This document shows positions 56,616 to 64,000 of a stretch of 64,000 bases of DNA, in pieces. Origin of the DNA: Inonotus obliquus (Eukaryota; Basidiomycota; Agaricomycetes; Hymenochaetales; Hymenochaetaceae); contig JAJHTX010000001.1 of assembly GCA_032164295.1 (NCBI GenBank), positions 372,001 through 436,000 on the forward strand, written 5' to 3'. How positions within the stretch are numbered: the stretch's first letter is position 1; the number at the start of each line of letters is the position of its first letter. The translations under genes and the position numbers were made by a program. A model generated the notes under the pieces. It was given only the letters and a program-made list of their open reading frames with translations. It was not told where the DNA came from and made no database searches.

Positions 56616-59532
56616 ATGGTTTCAGAAGAGACACTTTTGGACGGTATTGCGAATACGAAAATTTCGGAAGGCGACGCCCAAATTGTCACCTCAGCACAGA
56701 AGAAGAAGAAAAGAAAGAGGACGAAGAAGGGCGGCGTTGCGAAGAGTAAAACTTCGAATGGCGCGGAACTAGTGGATACGTCCAATTCGAATGGGAATGC
56801 GAGCTCGCAAGGGACCCAGAATGTTTTGTGTATTTGCAGGAACAAGCATTGGAAGTATATTAGTTCGTACCATGTAAGTTGAGTTTTCCTTTGCTTATCG
56901 AAGTGGCTTGGTGAAGAGACTGGATGTTGAAATGTGAACTAATTATGTGTAATTGTAGGGACCGTGGTTGCAGCTCCCGGTTGAACTGCTTCAGTCTCTA
57001 CTCATCTTGAACCTCGATCCAGCAACTGTATCTGGATCGGGAGACCACAGTCCAACTTCTCCTTCTCCTTCTTACCCGCCTTACTCGTCGAATGGACACC
57101 TATCTCCCCCTCCTTCAAGCAGAAAAACAGGATTCGCAAGGTTGCTCGATCGAAGTAGCTCACTAATTTCGTCGAACGCTGTCTCGTATCAACGTTCGCC
57201 TATCGCATCCCCTGCTCTAACAGGTAGTTCAAATCTCCCTCCTTTACAACCACCATCAGGAAAAGCCACACCTCCACCTATTGACCCTGGCATATTTCGC
57301 TCTGTAACGACCATTCGAAGACTCATAGACGAAGCGGCTGAACTAACTGTACGCGCATCGTCTGGATTATCTGCCGCGGCTTTAGGGTCTCTGCAAGCCG
57401 GAGGAGGAGGGGCAAGTGCGTTTGGGCTAAATGGGAGCTCTTGGGCTGCTGCGCAGGCTCTTGGGTTGAACCCTATGCCTGAATTTGGGGGTGGTGGAGG
57501 GAGGAACGTACCGATGTCTGCAACGCGATTACATCGTCTTCGAGCTCTCGCTGTCCAGAAACTGGCTGGGGCCTACAGGGCGGATGAGATCGCTTCGAGC
57601 GTTATGGTCATGCAAAGAGGGACTGTATTCGATGATATTGCAGAAAAGGTACTCAAAATTGGTGGGTTGACGCAGTATGTGAAACGGCATGTTGCTAATA
57701 GGGCAAAATTGCAGATCCTAAGAGCGTCGATGCTCGCTATGTACATTTCTTTCATGAGAAAATTCCTTCCAGGTGAGGTCTTCCGGACGTTCAAAGAACT
57801 CCAGAACTAATTATACTTTTGTCATCGCAACAGGCAACTGGCCGAATCCACGTCAACAGCCGTTTTAGACCAACTGATAGCAGAAAACCCGCAATGCCTA
57901 GAGTTTTACCGCACTCGCGCGATAGTCCACTGTTTCAGGGACGAATATTCGCTTGCCGCGAAGGATTTCTCTCACGCTTTGAAGGAATCAAGGGCTAATC
58001 GGAGAGCTCGTCAAGCTCACAACCCAGCTCAAAGAGCCAATGGAGAGAATGGGCTGTCTAAAGCGAAAAGGAAGAAGAACAAGATTAATGGGCAGGCACC
58101 ACCTGATGGTACTGCTGCAGTAATAGAAGGTCCTGACGGCGAGCAGCTCCTCTTACATCCTTCCGTCCTCGCCGACGCTCCAGAACCAATCGAACTACAA
58201 GCTCTATTCCTCCGCGGCTCGGCTTACTTCTCACATGCGTTATACCTCATCGAGGATGCGTTCTTCAAAGTCGAGGAGCTCCCGCGCGTCCCGCTAAACG
58301 ACTTTGGTGAGATGCAGTATTGTCAGTCTCGCGGGAAGTATGGTGGGACGGAGATGAATAACCCTGATGGTCCCCTTGGTCGTTCCGACGGTCCGAAAGC
58401 TCGTGCGTATAGAGCTGTTCTTGGGGAAGGGCAAATACGCGAACAAGTATGTGTGCTACTCAGGAAGAGTAAACGGGATCATGAGAGGTTCCTTGCACAC
58501 TTTGATTCGTTGGAACCGCCTGCTGAGGCTTTCATCGGTGTCGATGAGCCGATTGATACGGTACACAAGATGGAACGAGCGTTTGGGTTGCTCGATGCGT
58601 ATCGTCCGATTAACCGGCCACACGATCCGCCGATGACTGACAATCCGGAACTCGCGGAAATACCGTTAACGTTTACGACATACCACCCGTTAATGCTCGA
58701 AGCGCACTTCAGTATTCTCAACTGTTTGCTGATGTTGGGAGAGTTCGAGACTCTTGTAAATACGCTGGGGCGTACGAGTAATATCGTTGCGGGACTTGAG
58801 GGATATCCTGTTTTTCTTCCTCCGAGATCAATGGCTCAGGGAGAGTTTACGGAAACACTCGAACGCCTTGCTAGTGGATGGAAATACGGGAAAATGCCGA
58901 ATGCGCTTGTAAGGGTGCAAAAACAACCGATGCATTCATCGCAGCCACATCCGCATCCGCATCCACATCCACATCCGCATCCGCAGCCTCGTCCAGCTCT
59001 TTCAGAGCCACTCACTACGGATGATGAATCTGCCGTAGCGTCGAGCTCTTCTGCAGGACCTTCAACATCAAGATCGTGCAGTACCAAAACTTCTCCTTCG
59101 TCCGGTCGTCGACCTTCACTCAGCGAAGAACAAGACCCCGATTTCGACATTGATGGCAAAAGCGAATTCGTCACGGGTACAAGCTCTGGTTCAAGGACGT
59201 CGGCTACAGCCTATAGTTCCTCCTCCAAAGCGACAACAAGCAACGTCATCAAAACCGGAACTGGAACTGGAAGTGGAACTGACCTCCAAACCTCACTTTC
59301 ACATCTCCGTTTCATCCTTTCACCAATCCACACTCGTCTAAACCTCCGTTCCGAACGCGAACGCGCTCTTTCCGAAAACGCACAGGGAGAAGAAGGGTCG
59401 AAAAATAAGAAGAATAAACCGACGCCTACACCTTTAACTCTTGCGTTGCATAGTGCGAGGGTGGAGATTATACTTGCGTGGATTGGGGCTGTTCATTTGG
59501 TTGAACTTGAAGAAGTTGCTGGTCAACTATAA
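56616..59532 (+). CDS. Conserved-looking TPR-like protein, function unknown
   Basis: Three exons (56616-56873, 56959-57788, 57834-59532) give 928 residues. The N-terminus has a Lys/Arg run (QKKKKRKRTKKGG, a nuclear-type signal) and CICRNKHWKYISSYHGPWL. A helical section (LRALAVQKLAGAYRADEIA, MYISFMRKFLPGEVFRT) runs across the second intron into a TPR-like repeat: LDQLIAENPQCLEFYRTRA, FRDEYSLAAKDFSHALK. Then come KAKRKKNK, a helical block with QALFLRGSAYFSHALYLIED, YHPLMLEAHFSILNCLLML and GEFETLVNTLGRTSNI, a (His-Pro)n run, and a disordered Ser-rich part. The closing helix is RVEIILAWIGAVHLVELEE. The second intron uses GTTCAA as donor; the obvious GTGAGG 12 nt earlier breaks the frame. Repeated helical pairs suggest a scaffold. 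I do not recognise the family. Confidence 0.75.
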
Positions 59533-59934
59533 AGTGACGCGAAGTGAAGGGGGATGAGGAGTAGTGAGATATTGTTGGTGTACTTATGAGGGTATTTTTT
59601 TTTTTCGTGTGGATGGGGATGTCTTTCTTGGTTGTTCGGCGGGTTTGCCGCATCGTGAAGATGTCGAATTTTTCCGCGCAGTCGAAACGATATCTTTGGC
59701 GTTGTCTCTGGTGGACAAGATTCTAAAGATTCGATAGTTGAACAATCCGCAAAAGTGATGAATTTTGAAAAGTAGTTTTTTTTTCCCTGAGCACCGAAAG
59801 TCTGAGCTTTGGATGACATAATATTTCGTATTATGTACGCATGTATGCCAACCTTCCACGTTGGCTTCGACCCTCAAAAGCAACTAATCCATGTCATTGC
59901 CCAACCGATCCTTATAAAATACACGACGCCCTCC
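59533..59934. other. Intergenic
   Basis: This is the 3' flank of the TPR-like gene, with T-runs at 59595 and 59777, and the upstream region of the NR2C2AP-like gene. An ATG at 59809, in frame with the next gene, is a possible alternative start. Confidence 0.5.
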
Positions 59935-60579
59935 ATGGCGCCTAGCGAGTCTACATCCAAAGAAGAAAAGACGTCAACACTACTCGTACCACTGATCACT
60001 CCGAGTACAAGAATAAAGTAAGTACTATGACTATGGTATACAGACTCTTTCTCCTAAATACATTGCTCCTTTTTTGTTCTTGCTTAGAGTTAGCTCTACG
60101 CTTGATAAATCCGTAGGAAAGAAGAATTTGACGGATGGGAGTTCGGAAACTTGTTGGACGTCTCAACAGGTACGTAGCTCTTCTACTAGGCTAGCATGAT
60201 ATAGTGTTCGATCGAGCTAATAGTCGTAACTTGGTAGGGTCTACCCCAGTTCATTCATATCATATTCGATTCTTCTGTCATCCCTAGGAAGGTCCACCTA
60301 ACTTTCCAAGGAGGATTCGTCGGAAAGCGATGTCGTATTGACGTCCACCACCTTATCAGTTCCCCGGACGAAGGGAAGCCAACTCTAAAAGAACTAACGA
60401 CAATTTATCCGGAGGACAAGAACATGATCCAATCTTTCGATCTACAAGTGACGGAACCTATCGATCAAATGAAGCTTGTATTTGAAGAAAGCTCAGACTT
60501 TTTTGGTCGTATTATTGTTTACGATCTTCGTATCGAGGGCCAGCTCGTATCATCGGATGCGGATGATAAAAATACATGA
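59935..60579 (+). CDS. NR2C2AP-like protein (F5/8 type C, galactose-binding-like fold)
   Basis: Three exons (59935-60017, 60088-60169, 60238-60579) give 168 residues. The body matches the animal nuclear receptor 2C2-associated protein family: TRIKVSSTLDKSVGKKNLTD, SETCWTSQQGLPQFIHIIFD, VHLTFQGGFVGKRCRIDV, IYPEDKNMIQSFDL and FEESSDFFGRIIVYDLRIEG. Key family strings are ETCWxSxQG, FQGGF, YPEDxN and DFFGR. The fold is a jelly-roll that binds ligands or proteins; in fungi its role is unknown, and animal TRA16 modulates nuclear receptors, which fungi lack. The start at MAPSESTSKEEK gives the family's length; the upstream ATG at 59809 would add 42 residues without similarity. It converges with the minus-strand gene ending at 60684. 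Confidence 0.88.
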
Positions 60580-60683
60580 ACTCTTGGGTATATCGTCGCA
60601 GACACAGCAAGAATGACGAGACGAGGACGTCTATACAGTATTCCACCAACCACCACGGTCATCCAACATCCAACATTCAACAT

Positions 60684-62003
60684 TCAATATTTTCGCTTTT
60701 CCCCACCTCCATCTCCTTCTCCACCTCGAATCGCACCCCAATTGATCGGTGGCGGTGGGAGGTCAGGATTGGAATGTAATTCGGGAGATTGTCGCGTGGT
60801 GACCATCCTCTCTTTCCCTCGGCGCCATGATTCCAACCATTCACCTCTATCTCTTTGCATCTTCCCACTCCTAGCATCACGCACATCAATCTCTTGCCAT
60901 TTCTCATTCATCCCATACCCTTCTCCTTCGTCAAAGTCGGAGTCGGAGTTGGAGTTGGAGTCGGAGTAGTAGCTATAGTGCGACCCCGAACTGACCGTTG
61001 CGGTTTCGAGATCGCGTGGATGAACTTGGATCGGCTCTCGTCTGAAAAAGTTCTCCTCGCTTTGGATCGCTGGGGTCGACGAAGCGTATTTGGGCTTGGG
61101 GCGCAGGGACGGGAAACGGATATGCATATTCGAGTAGAGGTTACGGAGTGTTGAGCGTCGAATATATGCGAGGATGGCGAAGAGGATGAGAATGAGGAGA
61201 GCGAGACCTCCTATCGTCGCTCCAACGATGGTTCGTACAGTGTTGGAAGACATTGCTCCGTCTTTATGCTCCATCCGAGGGAGAGCGGACGCTTGACTTG
61301 CGATTGAAGTAGCCGCAGAGGACGAGACTAACGCACTAGTCGATGAATCTGGTGCGGCCGTGCGCGTGCTAGTGGTGGAATGAAGAGCGAAAGGAGCTTG
61401 ACTAGGGTGTGCGAAGGAAAGAGAGGACATGAGTGCCTGTAATATTGATATTTCTGTTGCTTCCGAGTTGGACGTGGCAACAATATTGGAGAGCGCCGAT
61501 AATAGTTGAAGTTGGAGGGACGGGTTACCCGCGATGCCAAGATCGTCGAGTTCTGTCGAAAGGGAAGGAGAATTTGAAGAAATTGGATCCGGAGGTGTAA
61601 TTATATATGGATTTCCTGAGAGAGTAGATTGTAGATCCTCGGTATTGCCATTTGATTCTTCGGGTGTTGTTATAATGGGTGGTGGGCTCGTTACCCATGG
61701 GACATCTGTCAATTCGGTTGATGAAGACGTCCACATCCATGATGTGTCCGTTGGGTCGGGTAATGGAGGTGAAATCGGCGCCGGAGAGGCATCGTTTGGC
61801 GACCACTCTGGTAATGTCGAACTTTGGCTTGGTGCTGCCAGAGTCACGTTCTGGGGACTACCGTCGTACGGACCCGCATCTGTGTCTATACTTGCTTCCC
61901 CTTCGTCCTGTTCGGACGGAACCGTCGCCAATGTCATTACACCTTGCTGCTCATCCTGTCTACCCTTCAACCTCGAGTTCCTCATCGTGGTGATTATACG
62001 CAT
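60684..62003 (-). CDS. Single-pass, Ser/Thr-rich membrane protein, paralogue of the 36.3-kb gene
   Basis: A single exon of 439 residues. It starts MRIITTMRNSRLKGRQ (compare MRMIISGRRR in the paralogue). A long Ser/Thr/Pro/acidic stalk, about 250 residues, is followed by one span (TIVGATIGGLALLILILFAI, about residues 264-283) and AYIRRSTLR. The cytoplasmic tail holds a Ser-Asp repeat (SDSNSNSDSDFDE) and then WLESWRRGKERM, TRQSPEL and NPDLPPPP close to the C-terminus. Order, span junction and tail motif agree with the protein at 36281-37432. No cleavable signal peptide is evident, so insertion as a type III or reverse-anchor protein is inferred. The stalk sequences themselves hardly align, as in mucin-like regions. 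Its stop is 104 bp from the stop of the plus-strand NR2C2AP-like gene. Confidence 0.75.
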   Translation of the reverse strand: MRIITTMRNSRLKGRQDEQQGVMTLATVPSEQDEGEASIDTDAGPYDGSPQNVTLAAPSQSSTLPEWSPNDASPAPISPPLPDPTDTSWMWTSSSTELTDVPWVTSPPPIITTPEESNGNTEDLQSTLSGNPYIITPPDPISSNSPSLSTELDDLGIAGNPSLQLQLLSALSNIVATSNSEATEISILQALMSSLSFAHPSQAPFALHSTTSTRTAAPDSSTSALVSSSAATSIASQASALPRMEHKDGAMSSNTVRTIVGATIGGLALLILILFAILAYIRRSTLRNLYSNMHIRFPSLRPKPKYASSTPAIQSEENFFRREPIQVHPRDLETATVSSGSHYSYYSDSNSNSDSDFDEGEGYGMNEKWQEIDVRDARSGKMQRDRGEWLESWRRGKERMVTTRQSPELHSNPDLPPPPINWGAIRGGEGDGGGEKRKY

Positions 62004-62579
62004 TGTCTTCTAGCTTCTAACTCCGCGATTGTTTCGTATTCTCATTCGGGCCGTGGGGGGGTGATTAGCAAGTTGCGTGCGATAATAATAACGATGATGG
62101 CGGCGGTGGCGGCGGTAGGTATGCGAGACGTCCTGCGTTCGCTGGTATTGTGCTGTAAATGTCTGCTGGCAGGACAGAGGGGAATTCGATTGTAGTACCA
62201 GCTCCGAGTTGGTAGTCTGAATCCAGCGCACGGTATAATTCTGAACCGGACCACTTTGGTGTTTACTTCCGGGCGACTAACTGGTTTGGTTTTGTCTGAA
62301 TTTGGATTGTGTCCTCTTGACGCAGCGTAGTATTCATGGCTTGAATGCCTCGGATACGAGATAATCTTCGTTTAACTCTGAGGCGCCGCCACTATCCCCG
62401 CCAGCCACCTCAACCTGTCCATACACAACGCCATACACGCATAACTTTCTTCCCACGTAAACATCGTCGTCCTTCTTCGCTTGATATCTGGAATATGGAA
62501 TACGGAATTAGAAAATAAAGTTAGTATTCACGTAGATAGAATTCTGATACACGTATATTCGTACGCGCGCGATCACATA
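62004..62579. other. Upstream region of the membrane protein, with a possible exon
   Basis: Minus-strand bases 62350-62490 read openly in more than one frame after a CAG acceptor-like site at about 62491 (for example KKDDDVYVGRKLCVYGVVYG). This could be a second exon of the small ORF at 62580-62726, but the joined frame meets a stop at the junction. It was left unassigned. Confidence 0.3.
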
Positions 62580-62726
62580 CTAATCAAAGTTTTTTTCTCG
62601 TCCGAGTGAAAGTCCGTTCTCGAGGATGCGGAAGAATTCTATCGCTCTTGCGTACTTCCATTCAGTTCGCGCCGTTGTCCATGAGAGAGTTTCCACGTCC
62701 TCGGGAGTCAGTCCGTCCATTGGCAT
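62580..62726 (-). CDS. Possible small protein or exon, unrecognised
   Basis: 48 codons: MPMDGLTPEDVETL, then WTTARTEWKYARAIEFFRIL and ENGLSLGREKNFD. The composition is that of a real amphipathic-helix protein rather than a random frame. A good donor (GTATGT) overlaps the stop, so it may be the 5' exon of a spliced gene. Splicing to the CAG acceptor near 62491 creates a stop, so the model is incomplete or the A-run at 62588-62594 hides a length error. Function unknown. Confidence 0.3.
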   Translation of the reverse strand: MPMDGLTPEDVETLSWTTARTEWKYARAIEFFRILENGLSLGREKNFD

Positions 62727-63154
62727 GCGCAGCTTCGGTTGATTGTGGAATATGTTCAGAGTTTGTCATGTTTTTTTGTGTTTTTCGAGAACTCTTAGAG
62801 GTTCTGCCGCTGCCGGACGCTTTGGAGGGAAGGTGGATGGTTGACCGTTTGCGTGGCGCGGTAGATTCGTAATGGACCGATTGTATATGCGTGGCTTGTG
62901 AAATTATTGTTTTTCTTTTCCAGAAGCTTGGATTACTGTCTTTAAGAGCGGAGAGTGGGAACTGTATGCGATGCACGGAGTTCTACTGGAGAGGACGGTC
63001 AAGCGAGACGATTCTAAGTGGGGATGCCACTGCTGATTGATGGTCGATCATAAATGTGATCGACGCATGATCGGCGAGGACCTGCTAACCAACACCGCAC
63101 AAGTTTTGCACCGCAATTGAAAGTGCAATGAGATAGAGCACTGCCAGTGGCGCA
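62727..63154. other. Intergenic
   Basis: This is the upstream DNA of the secretory protein on the plus strand. The minus-strand frame at 62662-62976 is Ser/Lys/Arg-rich and starts with GTG; no gene is supported. Confidence 0.45.
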
Positions 63155-64000
63155 ATGCTCTATCTTTCTTCTTCCCCTCTTGTGTTACTGGCAACCAGGC
63201 TCTTCCTGCTCTCCCTTGCACTCGCCACCTCATTCCAAGTCGTATCTGCAAACACAGAAATAAGGAACTTCCATGTCGGTCCTGCTGCTCGACACCCTGC
63301 CTCGTCATCGTTCTCGGACGCGAGGTTGAGCTCAAGTCATATTTCAGTGACTACATCACGAGCGTTACTGCGAACATACTTCCATACGCATCCATACGCG
63401 TTCAACGCAACGCACAACGAACATTCCTTTCGCGTGAAGCCCGCTCCGTTCGGGACGTCACTTCTTTCCGTCTGCGAGGATGATGTCGATGACAGGAGTA
63501 ACGGTGGTGGTGGTAGTGATCAAGAGGCGATAGGAGGGTGTTTGAATGAGGTTTGGGTCGAACTTGATCTCGAAGGGGAGGCGTGGAGGGGGTATAATAA
63601 TTTTACTGTTAGGTTGTCTTGGCCTGCTTTCGTGAGTTAGACTTTGAATTGTTTCTGCCTGTGTTTATATTGAAGCTGAATGCTATCCGGGATGCTACGA
63701 ACTTGAAGTATCCTGCAGACTTTGACATTACGGTGATTTCTCCCGAAGAGTTGGAGGGATACATCCATTCACGTTTTGGGCTTTCAAACTCTGAAGAGGT
63801 CCCTTTTTCGGGTCAAAATTCACGGACAAAGTACACAAGAATACGACTAGTTGATACTGGAGTCCGTGCACCTTCAAACATCGCTTCTTCATCTTCCTTT
63901 CACGAAGCCGCACAGGTGGAAGTAGAATCAGTACCATTCACCATTATCATTGAACCTCTTCTTCTCGGTATCATCCCGGCAAGTCTAGTACCAACCATTC
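63155..64000 (+). CDS. Secretory-pathway protein, 3' part beyond the right edge
   Basis: Exon 1 is 63155-63631 and exon 2 starts at 63675 and runs off the window, phase 0 (acceptor TTGAAG). The N-terminus is a clear signal peptide (LVLLATRLFLLSLALATSFQ) ending near VVSANTEIRNFHV. The lumenal part has sequons (FNATHN, YNNFTV), WVELDLEGEAW, NNFTVRLSWPAF and FDITVISPEELEGY, a beta-rich pattern. A hydrophobic stretch (FTIIIEPLLLGIIPASLVP) begins at the edge and may be a membrane anchor. It resembles ER-membrane accessory proteins in layout only; I do not recognise the family. Confidence 0.7.

Overview
The window is nuclear DNA of a filamentous basidiomycete, most likely a mushroom-forming Agaricomycete. 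Genes sit close together on both strands and are cut by many GT-AG introns of about 45-70 nt. The gene content fits: an AA9 lytic polysaccharide monooxygenase, a PDR-type ABC transporter, a chitin synthase with QRRRW and several quick-evolving F-box/LRR-like genes. I saw no tRNA, rRNA, CRISPR array or intact transposon. Exon boundaries were read by eye. For every gene given an exact complete model, the exon sum is a multiple of three.

Layout. 0-7.4 kb (minus): SIN3 co-repressor (cut by the left edge), a small stand-alone PAH-domain gene derived from SIN3, and a large single-anchor membrane protein. 8.3-14 kb: the ribosomal-protein import adaptor SYO1 (plus) and a STE20/GCK-III-like kinase (minus). 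14.6-19 kb: an F-box pseudogene carrying a near-perfect 158-bp hairpin, then a type II membrane glycosyltransferase-like protein (minus). 19.7-25 kb: a 16-exon PDR ABC transporter (plus). 25.4-31 kb: an F-box gene (minus) and the AP-3 delta subunit (plus). 31.3-34.4 kb: an AA9 LPMO and its decayed tandem copy. 34.7-37.4 kb: a tyrosine phosphatase with an altered signature and a mucin-like single-pass membrane protein (both minus). 37.8-42.2 kb: two tandem F-box paralogues (minus). 42.2-45.5 kb: a gene-poor stretch and the long leader of a two-finger C2H2 factor. 48.5-50.3 kb: a polypurine tract and a DUF6699-like gene. 51.2-55.9 kb: chitin synthase. 56.6-64 kb: a TPR-like conserved protein, an NR2C2AP-like protein, a second mucin-like membrane protein related to the one at 36.3 kb, an uncertain small ORF, and a secretory-pathway protein cut by the right edge.

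There is no operon-like logic. Most genes are housekeeping: chromatin, ribosome assembly, vesicle traffic and cell wall. Mixed with them are lineage-variable genes made by local duplication and decay (F-box genes, AA9, the PAH mini-gene). The most notable observations are the PAH-only gene beside SIN3, which keeps SIN3's intron position and phase, and a pair of membrane proteins sharing an unrecognised cytoplasmic tail motif.
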